The translations under genes and the position numbers were made by a program. This document shows positions 11,848-24,404 of a DNA stretch of 64,000 bases, one piece after another. Positions within the stretch are counted from its first letter, which is position 1. Each line of letters begins with the position of its first letter. The DNA is taken from positions 9,735,001-9,799,000 of the forward strand of contig NC_003075.7 in the NCBI RefSeq assembly GCF_000001735.4, in the 5' to 3' direction. The notes under the pieces were generated by a model that did no database searches, was not told where the DNA came from, and saw only the letters and a list, made by a program, of their open reading frames with translations. Origin of the DNA: Arabidopsis thaliana. Lineage: Eukaryota; Streptophyta; Magnoliopsida; Brassicales; Brassicaceae.

Positions 11848-12374
11848 GGAACAACAACTTAGAAGAGAAAGAGTACCGTTGATTTTTTTTTTGTTTACAC
11901 AGAAAAAGAGTACTTTGAGTTTTGGGGAACTACCAGAAGGAAGAAAGCAATAAGTTTACGTTTGATACAGATTTATCTAATTTTTTGTGCTTTAGTCATA
12001 AAATGGAAGAGAATTTATTACTTGGTGGTTGGTGTTTTGTATCTACTGATCTTACTCATCTAAATTTCTTCTGTGGCATAATTTTCTTTGTTTTTTTTTC
12101 TTTGTCGGCATTGACTTGAAACTTTAAAGAAAGGTTAAACAAATTATTTGAAAACTTTCAGAAAATTCTATACATGTATGTCCTTGTAAAAATAGGCCAA
12201 AGAAAGATTAACTGTTAAACCAGCTATTTTTACTTTCTACATTTTAAATTACTAAGTATAATGACACAAAGTTAAAAAAATTACCAGAAATTTAAAAAAA
12301 TCTTTATCAGAAACAATAAATGAATTTGGATTTATAGTCCATAAACTTTGTCAATCTTATAGTCTCATGAAAAT
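11848..12374. other. Intergenic DNA between thioesterase copies 2 and 3
   Basis: AT-rich with poly-T runs. No gene or repeat recognised. It must hold the copy 2 promoter and the copy 3 3' end. Confidence 0.5.
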
Positions 12375-13892
12375 TCACATACAGTTTTGCATTAAGTAAG
12401 GCACAACAAATTCCACAACCTCCTCATCCGATATACTGAGGTGGTCCCCTAACACACTTTCAAACTTCACTTTTCCGGCAGCATCCAATGCTTTCAGACC
12501 AATCCAATCTTCTCTGTACAACTTTGTCTGTTGAACAATGTATACATATTTAGATTTCCATAAACCAAATGATCCATGAAACAATTTAGAGAAATTCACC
12601 TGTTGAGCTGACAAAAGGGTATCGAATCCTTCATCTTCATAATAACCAAACCATGCAGTTTCTTTAGGGATTAACATTGTATCGCTCTCGAACTGTTTAC
12701 GAATCAAGAATTAGAAAAACATAATAATGAGCTATAACATGTTTTTAATCTCTGAAGTTGAAAAAAAGAGGACAATAAGATACCATGACAAGAACTAAAT
12801 TGTGTAAGTTAGTGAATCGGTCTTTGAAAGTAGAGTTTCTTTCGTCAGGTCTCTCATTGTTAAGCTTTGGTAGATACTTGGAGTGCTCCAAATACTTTGA
12901 AATTTCCTGAGAAAAACAAGCCATTGTGTTAAAAACTCGAGTCGACTTCGAATTGATTGACTTGGTTAAGTAACTGACTTACACCAGGAATCTTGATATA
13001 ACCACTAGGAGCAATATGATCCTGCATAGTCATAATGTAATCAAATCATCATTAAAAGGTTTTGGTTGATCTTATAGAGATATAGAGATAAGAGTGTTAC
13101 TTGAACGAAGTCAGTATAGACCTCTAACTTCAACAAAGCTTCACCTATCGCACATATTGGGCCAGACTTGACACAAAACAGAACACACATAATTAACTAA
13201 ACCTTTTTTTGTTAATTACTATGATTAAGATTAACCAAAGAAATAGTAAAATGAAGTTATACATTACACTTAGGGATTTTGGCAATGCCAGCATGAGGAC
13301 CTCCTAAAGAGATATAGTTTATAACAGGAGGAGCATTATCGCAGAACTCGATTAGTCCTCTAGCAACTAAGTTTCCTTGAGACTCTGCAACAATGTTGTA
13401 ACCTTGACTTAACACTTTCATCGCTTTCACTTTCTCACACGCTACACTTGTTTGCTTTCTTAGTGGCATGAACCATGAGTCCTTTTCTCCATTTCCTATT
13501 TCTCTACATATTGAATTAAAAAAGATCCTTAGAAGATACTAAAAACACATAATCAAAAGAAGTTAGGTAAGTAATGTTTTAGTTGGTGATTCATTACAAG
13601 CAATAGCCAGGAGAGCCAGAGAGGTTGGTTAGGAGTTGCGTGAAGTTACTAACTCCACCAGAACATTTATCTCCAATTCCTGTTTTCTTTTTTTTTTGGA
13701 TAATTAATATTAACTAAATTGTGTTTGTTAATTATGAATTAAACATAAAAATAGATGAGGAAGAAGAAAGGAAAATTGTTAATTACCGTGAAAGAGTATG
13801 AAGGGAATAGAGATTGAAACCGGAATTAAAGAGAATAACACGGCGGCGACCACCGTGGAAAGGAGAATAGACCGCCGGGAATACTTCTCCAT
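12375..13892 (-). CDS. Palmitoyl-protein thioesterase-like protein, tandem copy 3
   Basis: Exons 13787-13892, 13598-13679, 13263-13503, 13101-13166, 12983-13021, 12784-12906, 12600-12692 and 12375-12527 give 300 residues. The signal segment is longer than in the sisters (residues about 9-30), and exon 2 is one codon shorter. The nucleophile is Ser104 in AESQGN, with the catalytic His in VLGDH. This copy keeps the [16 protein letters not shown] and [12 protein letters not shown] segments that I take as ancestral. The C-terminus is shorter, ending in MQNCM. It is probably At4g17483. It is the 5'-most and most diverged copy of the array. Substrates are unknown. Confidence 0.92.
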
Positions 13893-14991
13893 TGGATATT
13901 GAGAGTCTCAATCTTCGCCGGAATATTCCCGTCTTTTTTTTTTGTCTCTCTCTGTCTCTCTACGTTATGTGTGAGTCAAAAACGTTTTCTCTCCTATTTA
14001 GCATCAAAAGTAAATGGGACTCAAATTTAAAACAAGAGTTGTGTCTTCTTATTCTTCTGTTTTTTTTTGGGCAAAAGAGTTGTGTCTCTTCACTTGGCAT
14101 ATTTATAGGCGTAATTAACTAAACCACATACATATGTTATTTTGTTATATTTTGTTCTACTTAGATTTATTTCTTTTCTATATGTCAAAATATTGATTAA
14201 ATCTTAGACCTCAATTGTTATCAAAATTTAATATACAGTGCTGGTATAGTATTTTCCTATTGATCTAAAAGTATTTTAAAAGAAAAATAAATAAGATAGT
14301 CAAATATAGGGACCCTTAAGTATATGTCAAGTTTTTAATTTTCTAAGCAAGATTAATCACCATAAATTCTTAGTTTTAGTAATCATATTAAATAAAAAGT
14401 ATATTAAGTGATTCTTAATTGCAAGCAATAAATTGCTAAAGCAAAACATACAATGAAAAACATAGAAAAAATAACAACAGATAAATCAAAGCATGGAGAA
14501 CTAAGAGCGTCAAGTGCGTCAGCCATTCTCAGTGCAAACCCTATATGGTTTGGGGAAAATTTGAGAAACAAATTGGGGTTTTTTTGCCCTAGTAACTGAT
14601 TTGTGGTTTCTTTCTTTTAATAACTTTAATTACGATTTGTTTTTAAAATTTATTACAAACGATAAACAGCTTGATAGCTCTTTCGATATGGTTATGGCCT
14701 TATGGGTAGAACCGGGGTAACTAGATATGGAAAATATGGAGAAATCTTTAGATTTTTACTGCCAAAGGGTTGTCTGATTAAAATGAATCCGGGAATCCGT
14801 TTTTACATTCCTAAAATGATGAGAAGAATACCAAATCGAATTTCCGACAGAACCAACGCAGCACTAAGGTGACAAAACGAGATATATAACTTACTCCCTT
14901 TCAGCTTCCATGGGCACACCACACTCTGCAAGTTTTGATGATTGGTTGGGTTGATTCAGGAGGAAGTACATTGTCGTCGCTGGTTGGTTTC
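13893..14991. other. Intergenic DNA upstream of thioesterase copy 3
   Basis: The first 250 bases are the likely promoter and leader of copy 3 (CT repeats at 13941-13965, TATTTATAG near 14100). The remainder is AT-rich and includes the 3' untranslated part of the PPPDE gene. No gene seen. Confidence 0.5.
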
Positions 14992-16201
14992 TCAGGGGAT
15001 CTCCTCTCTGGTAAGTCGCACTGGTTTGTTTTGTAGATACACAATCTCTCTGTCTGCTACATTTATGAGATGCTGCTCTGATCCTTCTTCATCTGACACA
15101 GAAGATGCCTCTGAGTTTGATTCATCCTCATCTACATAAGGAAAATACGAAGCCATTCATGATTTGTTTTGATCACAAAGGAGTTGGGGTTTTTTTGGTT
15201 ATAACATTCTCTTAGTTAGGAGCTTACCGGAGAATTCAAGGCGTTCGGGAAGAGCACTAACAGCTGTAAGCTGAATGCTTTCTGGCAGAAGACAATTACA
15301 GAAGGAACCTGAAACTCAAACAGACCATGAGTAAATATTTAGGACACAATTTGTTTGTAACTTAACACAGAGAAAGGTTTATTATATCTTTTACCTACTC
15401 GGGCCAGCCGATTAATCCATCCTGGAATAGGCTTTCCTGTTAGCTGCAAGCATACTTCTTCAGTGAAATGGTTACAGTTCTTGGCAATCAAATGGTAAGT
15501 GTCACCATGGTACTTTCTTGAAAGCTTCTCCATGTATGAGCGGAAATCTGAACGGGACATGCTGGTAGTTCCCAGTAAAACCGACCGTCTAAAGATGAAC
15601 CCTGGACAGTTCCTAGGTTCCACCTCATATACCCCACTTGTTGGATACTCGTGAGCTCCATAGCAATATTCCAAATTATGAGCTACATTGAAGTTGAACA
15701 ACTGTGTCAAAGAGAGCAATGAATAATAACTAAAATAACAGGTAAAATCTAAGTTATTAAAGGATCATAGAAAGTTTCCACTAAATAATCCTCAGCGTTT
15801 AACACTTTTCTTGGTCCTACATCTATATCCACAAACAATCCCCTTCTCAAAAGAGCCTAGTATTGCCACCAAATCATTAAGACAGCTATTTTTCTATATC
15901 CAGAAACAATCCCCTTCTCAAAAGCATACTAAGTAGACAATGTTCTCTTGAGTTTACAGATATACAGACTCATAGAAAGGTTTCTCCTTTCGTGATCTCA
16001 ATCAAGAATCTTAAAGAGAAAGAGAAGAAACATACCCTCAATACCAGAATGGAAAATGCCAATCCCAAACCAATAAAGGTAATTGTTGACAGGCGTTAGA
16101 TCATAGACATTGAGATAAACCGGCGTAAGCGCGGCTTCTCCACTGCTCTCATCCCTCTCATCACTTGAACATGAGCTTGAGCTCAATGTAGGCACCCACA
16201 T
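14992..16201 (-). CDS. PPPDE/DeSI-type thiol peptidase
   Basis: Exons 16036-16201, 15395-15682, 15228-15308 and 14992-15131 join in a constant phase to 224 residues. The PPPDE fold spans about 27-165, with catalytic His51 in FHSGIE and Cys125 in AKNCNHF. An acidic Ser/Glu-rich tail follows. DeSI-type enzymes are deSUMOylating or deubiquitinating cysteine peptidases of cytoplasm and nucleus (family knowledge); the actual substrate of this one is unknown. It is probably At4g17486. Codons upstream of the ATG (MTLNWDIVCK) are open but less likely coding, because family members start with the short acidic leader. Intron 1 carries a 31-base direct repeat. Confidence 0.93.
15823..15924. repeat. 31-bp direct repeat within PPPDE intron 1
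   Basis: Copies at 15823-15853 and 15894-15924 differ by a single base and are spaced 71 bases apart. Both contain CAATCCCCTTCTCAAAAG. The copies lie inside the 350-base first intron, away from the splice sites. Confidence 0.85.
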
Positions 16202-17972
16202 TTTACACACAATATCCCAATTCAAAGTCACGATCGAACCATTCCTTTCTTCCTAAACCTCTGCAACACTAAAAAAAAAAAAAACTGATGGTCATATTCA
16301 TCATATAAACACCAAAAGTAACAATCAAATGTTCCATAACTTAGATCAAAATAATTGGAATTCAAGCAATTCGAACATAAACAATCAAACATGTATACAA
16401 CTTCTTCTTTGGCGACTAACGAGAACAGATCCAAGGATTCGATTCACACAGTAGCAATTACACATACAATCAAAAATCTAATCCTCTAAAAGAAAAATCT
16501 ATCCAATCGCTCGAATTTCAAATCAGGAAAGCCACGAAACATAATTGAAATTGGGCGCGTGCGTTTTCATGTACAACAATCGAGCAAGAGAGATCGAGAG
16601 AGACGAGGAAGACGAAGGAAACGGAGCTTACATGAGAGTCGAGCAGAATGGGATTGGTTGGGAGAGAGACTGCAAAAATGATCGAGAAAAGTTTATACAC
16701 GGAGTTTTTTTCTTTGAAGATTTGCTTTTTTTTTTTGGTTAAAACTTAAGCATATAAGTAATGAACAAAACAAATAAAAGTCAAAGCTAAATATTAGTTG
16801 GCAAAAAAAAAATCATATATGTATTTACATATTTAACACGTATGTACTAATATAATTTTCATTGATTATTACACTTCAATATTCAATTTACCCCCCTTTA
16901 CTTTAAAAAAATATATTCAATATACTTTCTCTCAAATTTTTTGTTAGTTGATTTGTTCATTTTAATTTTTTTATATATACTGAATAATAAAATTTATTTG
17001 AAGCCTCGTATTTGGTTTCACTGAAAGAAGCGATACCATTTGAGAATTATGGTGTTCACATCCGTAAATATAGATATGATTCGGATTTCTAAAAAGATAA
17101 ACAAAGAACCAAAATTCAGTTTTACACACAAGAGATTATTAAAGTTATCTAAATAATCTATTAGCTGTATTAATGACTTAACGTAAGCAGTGGTATATAG
17201 GGAAAAGTTGATTTGTGGTATAAAAGTCTAAGATTGGATGAGAGAAACTCTTAAGGATCGACGTATAGGCGATGGTATAAAAATCAAAATGGAAAGCTTT
17301 TACCATGCAAAAAGAACCATAGCATTTTTGTTTTAAAGAAAGAAAAAAAAAAGAAGGAAAAGAGTCATAGATATTACCATGCAAAAATATGGAAATTGTA
17401 ATATATATACGTGATTCCCATATTATAAGATTAGAGCTTTTTCCGCCAAACTAATTTATTAATTGTAATTATTGATTACAAATTTATAGATATTTCAAAA
17501 ATGAAGTCACAAATGAGAAATGAATCAAATGAAACAATCTATAGAAAACAAGATATTATAAAAGTCAATTAGTCAGAGTTTATACATGCAAAAAAAAAAG
17601 AGTCATGGAGCTTTCAAATATTAAGTCACAAATAGGATATAATCGAGACTGCTAAAGATGTTACGGTAATAAATCCGAGCATATTACATGCCATTGAAAA
17701 ATAATACGTTCTATGATAAAAAGTCATTTGATCGGAGCTTCGTGTTATGTGTTCTCTGTTCTTTCCATATTGATTCGCCTTTACATGCGATTTTTGTCTC
17801 AGTAGCCGCTAAATAAGGTGATTGGTTAGAATTTAGAAATATCAAGAGTTGTATTAAAAAACAAATAAACGAATGAATAAATTTTGCTCGAATGTGAACA
17901 TAAAATAAGCAAAAGATATAGCATAATTCCACGTCAGCATACAACAAGCTGACCCAAACAGAAAAATAGAAT
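16202..17972. other. PPPDE leader and ERF6 downstream intergenic DNA
   Basis: 16202-16720 is purine/pyrimidine-rich and probably holds the 5' untranslated exon or exons of the PPPDE gene. 16740-17970 is AT-rich with repeated CATGCAAAAA motifs near 17303, 17378 and 17586. No gene recognised. Confidence 0.45.
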
Positions 17973-18821
17973 TCAAACAACGGTCAATTGTGGATAACCA
18001 AACGGTGGGTGTGGAGATAACGGCGATAAAAGCGGCATGCTCAGAAACTCCGTCAAATCCCAGTCATCTATCGCCGTCAAACCTGACTCAACATTCTCGC
18101 CGCCGCTAACGTCGTAACTCTCCTCCGTCTTTAGCACTTTCTCAACCACCGTCACTTCCTCCTCCTCGCCGTCTCTCTTCCGTTTGTTGTACAGGCCACG
18201 ACCATCTTCAGCGCGTGGATTCCACTTGTCAACTTCAAGCGGGAAATTCAGAATCGCCTTTGATCCTCGTAGTCTAAACGCTTCTTTGTCGTAAGCTCTA
18301 GCCGCTTCGATCGCCGTCTCAAACGTCCCGAGCCAAACACGAGTTCCACGACGAGTCGGGTCTCGAATCTCCGCCGCGAATTTCCCCCACGGCCTCATCC
18401 TCACTCCTCTGTAATGCCTCTTCTCCTCTGCTGCTACAACCGGTACGGGAAGTTCCGGTTTAGGATTTCCGGTTGCGAATTGAATCCACTTGGTTCGGTT
18501 CGGTGGTGCGATCTTCAACGGCGGTTTTCGATTGGATTGAACAGTAACGCGAGGAGGATTCGATTGGAACGTGAAGGAATCGTTCGATTCAGATGGAATT
18601 TCAGATTTCACATCGAAATCAAAAATCTCCGGTTTGGGAGTGACGAGATCGATTATTTCCGGTTTGGTTTCAAATTCAGAAAACTCGAAACCGGTTTGAT
18701 CAAATGACGTGAAATCGTTCATCCATCGATTGGTGGTGGCAGTAGTAGGCAACGGAGACAATTCGTCGAGGAGATACTTCTTGATGAGGAAAAGAGCTGA
18801 TACTTCGTTTGGTGTAGCCAT
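17973..18821 (-). CDS. ERF6: Ethylene response factor 6, AP2/ERF transcription activator
   Basis: A single exon of 282 residues matches ERF6. The AP2/ERF domain spans about 136-196 ([34 protein letters not shown]) and binds GCC boxes in defence and stress promoters. A basic NLS-like patch (KRKRD) follows. The C-terminal [10 protein letters not shown] puts Ser266 and Ser269 in Ser-Pro context; these are the residues reported as MPK3/MPK6 phosphorylation sites in ERF6. The N-terminal [10 protein letters not shown] is shared with ERF5. A TATA element (TATAAATA on the minus strand) is at 18894-18901, about 75 bases before the ATG. It is transcribed divergently from ERF1A. No intron, as usual for group IX ERFs. 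Confidence 0.98.
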   Translation of the reverse strand: MATPNEVSALFLIKKYLLDELSPLPTTATTNRWMNDFTSFDQTGFEFSEFETKPEIIDLVTPKPEIFDFDVKSEIPSESNDSFTFQSNPPRVTVQSNRKPPLKIAPPNRTKWIQFATGNPKPELPVPVVAAEEKRHYRGVRMRPWGKFAAEIRDPTRRGTRVWLGTFETAIEAARAYDKEAFRLRGSKAILNFPLEVDKWNPRAEDGRGLYNKRKRDGEEEEVTVVEKVLKTEESYDVSGGENVESGLTAIDDWDLTEFLSMPLLSPLSPHPPFGYPQLTVV

Positions 18822-21110
18822 TTTGGAGGAAACAGAGAATTGAAGAGGAAGAGGGATTTGATTTGACAGTGGAGAAGAGAGAGTGGAAAGGTGTATTTAT
18901 AGGAAAGAGTCAAGTCAATGAGAGACTCTTTCAAGGCAACATCCTCAGGATTTTTTAAACTTAAAATCTAAAATTATCAAATGCGGGATGGTGTATGTAC
19001 ACGCGTGTTTCACCGGTTTTACACCGTTTGATTAGATTATAAACCCCTCGTCAACGGTTTGATCGTGTGGTTCATCAATGGCAGCTGGGGTAAAAAAACA
19101 AAACACAAATATTTTAATTAGGCTGCGCTCTAATATTGGGTTTCTTTGGCAGATGATTAGACAAGAATTTATCGATTCATGTTTATCAAAATATTAGTAC
19201 GGTTTAGTAATAGTTATTATAAAGTACCTTTCGTGTTAATATTTGATTAATTTACTACTCGTTGTGAGAATTCTTCGCATGCATGCATTTGCAATATCAA
19301 AATTTAGCGGCCGTATCAACTCAATGTTTGGATAAACACACGTTTTTATATAAAAACTTATGATAGTTGCAAAATTTGATGGAAGAAAAACACTGGTTTT
19401 ACTTCACGTACGTCGGATGTTATTTTTGTTTTTGGATTAAAAATATTTTAGTTATGAAGACTAGATTCTCTTTGTCGAATGTCGACGATGTTTTCGTATG
19501 GTCGCCAACATTTTGTGGACAAAGACCCATGGAATTCTCGTATAGCTGCCCAAAAACATTTAAAAAAAAAAAGTCCAATAATTTCAAGTTCAACCAGTAA
19601 TTTGTTCATCCAATCTCTACATAATCTTTCGGGATAAAATATCCATTATTTTTGTTTTATACATCTCAGACCAGAAAGCTGTTTTTATTTCAATGATCAA
19701 CACTATATATATGTTCATTTCTAGCTGTTATATAATCACTGAAAACTAAAGTGTTGTTAAAATGTTGCCGAACATAGTAAAACATTACACCGATAAATAT
19801 ACATTTTTATTGTGTCTACGGGTACAAGCTACAAAATTATAAGCTTATCGCTTCATTTGTAAGTGAATAGATATTACCTTACGTATAAAACATAAACTAA
19901 AACGCAAACACACAAAAATGCATGCATAATTAGACTATCAGAGGAATCGTAATATTAAAGTTATAGTCTCGAAAGATAAGGGCTGCGTAATTAGCGGAAT
20001 CGTAATACTAATTAAGTTCTAGTCTCAATTATTCTACAATAATTATAACCAAAAATATATATTTTACAACAACAAACCATGTGACCACTTTTGGCTTTGG
20101 TTGCTGCTTTCGAACGTGATATATCCATTTTACGTCTTCGTACGAATGTGCTTACTTCATCATAGATATTGATTCATACTTGAAACTAATTTACAAAGCC
20201 TAACACACACATATGCAATTTTCTATCAGTATGACAATTTATACTATATATATGAAACATATTGCTCAAGGCTTATCCTAGATGTAGGTTTAAATGAATC
20301 TTCTAATATATTTTTCAAATCAACGTTTTCACTTATTTAAAACATTTGTAAATAATTTACATGTCTAGTTCAGCTCTGTGTGTCTGTCCAGTACTTATGT
20401 TCTTATTACAAATATCTTTGTTTCAAGGGAAATATCAATGGGTATTGCCCAGACGAATCCATAATTAACTTCTCAATAATTACAGAGTATTCATGTTTAC
20501 TAATTCGTTCCTACAAAAAAAAATGTTTGCTATATTCGTTCATGTTAGCTATAGTTTTTCAAGTTTTTCTGGAAATCTAGGATGTCAAAAACTGAAAGAA
20601 AAAAATCTAGTACTTAAAAAATCAATTATTGATTGATTTCTTCTTATCATTAGTCTTTAATTTTTATATATATATATATAAACATGCATTATACATATTT
20701 AAACTGGGATAATGGTACCGTTACACCAGAGTTGTGTGTTAGAAAACAGCCAAATGCCAGAATCCACAACAAATGAAAACTTAGAGCCTAGAGGTCCACA
20801 TGTTTCCAAAACTAGGCTTATGTTACGTATTTGAGTTTAAACTAATTTCTAGACTCTTTGTTTAACTGAGTCTAGAGAGGATGTCAGTTAGATTCTTTTT
20901 ATTTAAAAAAAAGTCAGTGAAGAAGTTCGATTATGTAAATATCGTAAATGTTTTTTTTTTACAACAAGAGACATAAATTGTAAACTACCCTTAAGCCTCT
21001 AAAACGTAGTTAACGAAATTAGACGAGATTAGTATTAACCACTATACAACATGTCCTACTTTCATACTATATTTTCTTTATTAAATTTTTGTTAATATGT
21101 GAGATTTCCT

Positions 21111-21446
21111 GTTCTAATTTAGTTATTATTCTATAAATTTTCTAAGAACCAAAAGTTTTCATATGTTTAACGTTATTATTCTATAATTAATCATCATTTT
21201 AATTTACCTTTGTTAATTTTTTGTTCTAATTTAGTTATTATTCTATAAATTTTATAAGAACCAAAAGTTTTCATATGTTTAACGTTATTATTCTATAATT
21301 AATCATCATTTTAATTTACCTTTGTTAATTTTTTGTTCTAATTTAGTTATTATTCTATAAATTTTATAAGAACCAAAAGTTTTCATATGTTTAACGTTAT
21401 TATTCTATAATTAATCATCATTTTAATTTACCTTTGTTAATTTTTT
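21111..21446. repeat. Tandem array, three 112-bp units
   Basis: Units start at 21111, 21223 and 21335, each opening with GTTCTAATTTAGTTATTATT and ending with CCTTTGTTAATTTT plus a few bases. Units 2 and 3 appear identical by eye. Unit 1 differs by a single base (TTCTAAG instead of TTATAAG). The flanks TTGTTAATATGTGAGA and TTGTTAACATGTGTGA look like a diverged part of an older unit. Near identity implies recent expansion. Confidence 0.95.
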
Positions 21447-21937
21447 GTTAACATGTGTGATCGCGGTCATAGTTCAGTTAATAAAATAAGAACGAAAAGT
21501 TTGATCGTATAATATACTAGTTCATACTTAAATTGTTCTTCTCGAATTCCATTCAACAAAACTATTCAATAACTTCCTTAATAGAATATTTATTTTTTGG
21601 CAATTGGACATAAATAGTTACTCTTTCTGAACAGTATACTACAATTAAGTTGGAATATGTAATTTCTACGAAGGTACTATAATACTATTCTATAAATACT
21701 TGTGTGTAAAAGTAATCAAAATGCATGTATCCAGTCTATTTCAACCATATGATTGAACACGTGCATTTCTTACATTTATCTCACTTTTATATATATGGTG
21801 TACAGTTTCAACTTTAAAAACTGAAAATTGTCAAAAGTACGAATATTTAAAGAAAATGTTTGAATGCTTTTTTCTTTTCTTCTGGTAAGTATGTTTTTGT
21901 GTTTTGTTAAAATATAAAAATGAGAATTTTAGAATTT

Positions 21938-22107
21938 AAAAGGATATATAGTTAAATTGGTAAAGATCTTAGGCGAAATTTAGAGGTTGTCAGTTCGAGT
22001 GACGTTTGGAACGAAACTAACATTACATGCTTTGGTTTCGAATCTGGAGGAATTACGGATTTCGGCCCAAAACCTCATAATATTCAGGAAAAAAAAAAAA
22101 AGGATAT
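21938..22107 (+). mobile_element. tRNA-derived SINE-like element
   Basis: TAGTTAAATTGGTAAAG at 21948-21964 resembles RNA polymerase III box A. CAGTTCGAGTGAC at 21991-22003 resembles box B at tRNA spacing. About 90 unrelated bases follow, and then a run of about 13 A residues at 22089-22101. AAAAGGATAT occurs at 21938-21947 and again at the end of the A tail (22098-22107), a possible 10-bp target-site duplication, though the overlap with the A tail weakens this. Box B is degenerate, so it is probably inactive. I cannot assign a family. Confidence 0.65.
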
Positions 22108-24404
22108 TTTTTTTTTCTTTCTTGAAACACCATTTCTATTAAAAGTAGTTTTCTTATGCGGGGAAAATGGGATAGTTTTCTTAATCTTTCAACGTACCAA
22201 CAAACTTTTAAAAGTATTCTTTGTTGCCAGAACAAAAGTATACCATCTTTGTCGAAGAACTCAATTGCAGTGGGAATGCACGTGTGGTTTTGTTTTCACG
22301 TACACAGATGTTTGTAGAAAGTTTGAAAATTCTTATGGTCAAAAGTCTCACACGACCGGATTTGGTCAATTTCAAAGCTGATGTGTCATAGACTCATTCA
22401 CTCATATGCTTCCCCTCTTTCAAATGTATACCATTTTTTTTTGTTAAACTCAATAAATTATTAAGAGAAACTCAAACTATTAAGTATGTAAACTAATGTC
22501 TTATATATTCTAATTTTTTAACGTATCTTTGTTTTAACGTATCTTTTAAACTACAGATTCGGATGATTACGAAAATTAATAATTATGAATATTCAAATAA
22601 AATGGACAGTAATTCTTATATAAAAAATCCTTTTGTCAATAATCTAACCAATGATTCACTCCAAACTCATCTGACATCTCTATAGGCCCTTATTATGATT
22701 GGTATGTCCATTTTGGAAGTCGTCATGACTTATGAGCATAAAATGAATACATGAATACATGTTTTGCAGTTTTTTTTTGCTTCTTAAACAGTTGATGTCT
22801 TTAATTTGTTTCTTGTAAGTTTAAGATGTTATCTATTTATATACCTTGTTTCGAAATTTGATTGTCCCATTATGTTTCTGACGTGGAATTAAAACCCAAT
22901 GAGAATGGGGTCCTCCTGTTAGATTTTCCAACAACGATAAGAATATAGAGGTTGATGTGATTTAAAACCAATAGAGGCAGCGCAATTGAGTAATCATCAT
23001 CTTACCATCCTTCCTCGAAGTAGTCTTCATTGCAAGTTGGCAAAAGCGAGAGACCCACCCATTCACTTTTTAACTTTTAGTTTAGCTCGACATGAGAGAA
23101 ATTATATTATGAACAACTATCTTTAGTTTAGCTCACATGACGGGGTTTTTTTTTTGAGAAAAGAAAATTTTGAATTTTTGGTTTATCATACAGGAACTAT
23201 CTTTCTCCGGCGGGAATTTGGAAGTCATTATGCCCATTAAGGAGTCATAATATATATTTGTAGTTATTATTGTATCTGGTGTCAAACAAAAATTAATGTT
23301 AGTTGTACATTGTGAGATCTAAAACCTCGAGAGATGAAGTCTTAGTAATGTTTGAACAAACAATAATCACGTTTTCCATCAAATTCGAGCATTTAAAGTT
23401 TATATTACTACATGCCCCAAGATGATACCGTCCATCTCATCCGAAAATATTTCTGAAATTGCGCTAAGACAACAATGTTTGCTCAAATTCGATCATTTAA
23501 AGTTTACAAATCTCTCATCACTCTTACAAACTTCTCACACTAAACAGAGGTACATATTTTCTTATAAAGACAAAAGGTTCGAACAGCTGGCTTCTCAACT
23601 CGAGTTGTTTGTCAGGGCCTCTCTTCACTAACTACAAGTTGGTACTTCAAATATTGGTGGCTAGCTTCACGTGATATTGTCTACAAATTAAACCCATGAA
23701 AAAGCTGCATTAATTGTTCCAAGTGAACCCTGAGGAGTGTCAATAGTCTTTGCTTTAGTGTGATCATTAAACCAAATCTCTAAATTCCTAATTTGTACTA
23801 ACATTTGGAACGTATTTCCTACTCTTCTCCCTGCTCCAACTCCCAAAAATAAGATTAGTTAGATTTCTATAACTAATATACATGTATACTCCCAAAAACA
23901 GTAAAACCATATTAATAAAGCTAATTTTGCATAGATTTATTTCGGTAAACCGGCGGTTCAAGTTGGGGAAAAAAAAGACAAACGGTCTAAAGTCATCCAA
24001 AGACAAAAAACCAAAGACAAGTTGAGAGAGACGAGACCAATCACAACATTGCTTCGTAGATTGCGTGACATCATCCTTGACGGCTACTTTCATTTGTGTC
24101 TTATTTGGATAAAACGCACGTGTTTAATTCACGAACCTTCATAGCAATAAGAAATTTCCATTACTTTCATATTTTCAACTTTTTTTATTACCCATTACAT
24201 GCTTAAAATATTAATTCACAAGTCTTTGTCAAAATTCAATATTTTCCAGGTTCATGAACCCTTTTTATCTCAATCTACTCTATAATATCTCCCTATAAAT
24301 TACAACAAAACCTCTTTATTTTTCATTCACACCGGACATTTTGAAATCTCAACAAGAACCAAACCAAACAACAAAAAAACATTCTTAATAATTATCTTTC
24401 TGTT

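Larger units (their letters stand above)
18822..24404. other. 5.6-kb intergenic region between divergent ERF6 and ERF1A
   Basis: No gene recognised. It serves as the upstream region of both ERF genes. It holds the 112-bp tandem array (21111-21446) and a SINE-like element (21938-22107). It also has a duplicated motif, TCAAATTCGANCATTTAAAG, near 23379 and 23482, and a duplicated GCGGAATCGTAATA-like motif near 19940 and 19995. A TATAAAT element for ERF1A lies at 24294-24300. Confidence 0.6.

Noticed and set aside
18414-18707. 97-codon plus-strand frame opposite ERF6
   Set aside because: Antisense to ERF6 coding sequence; composition follows the codon bias of the true gene.
21948-22003. Intact tRNA gene
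   Set aside because: Box A and B resemblances exist, but no cloverleaf acceptor stem or proper anticodon arm can be drawn; a SINE head fits better.
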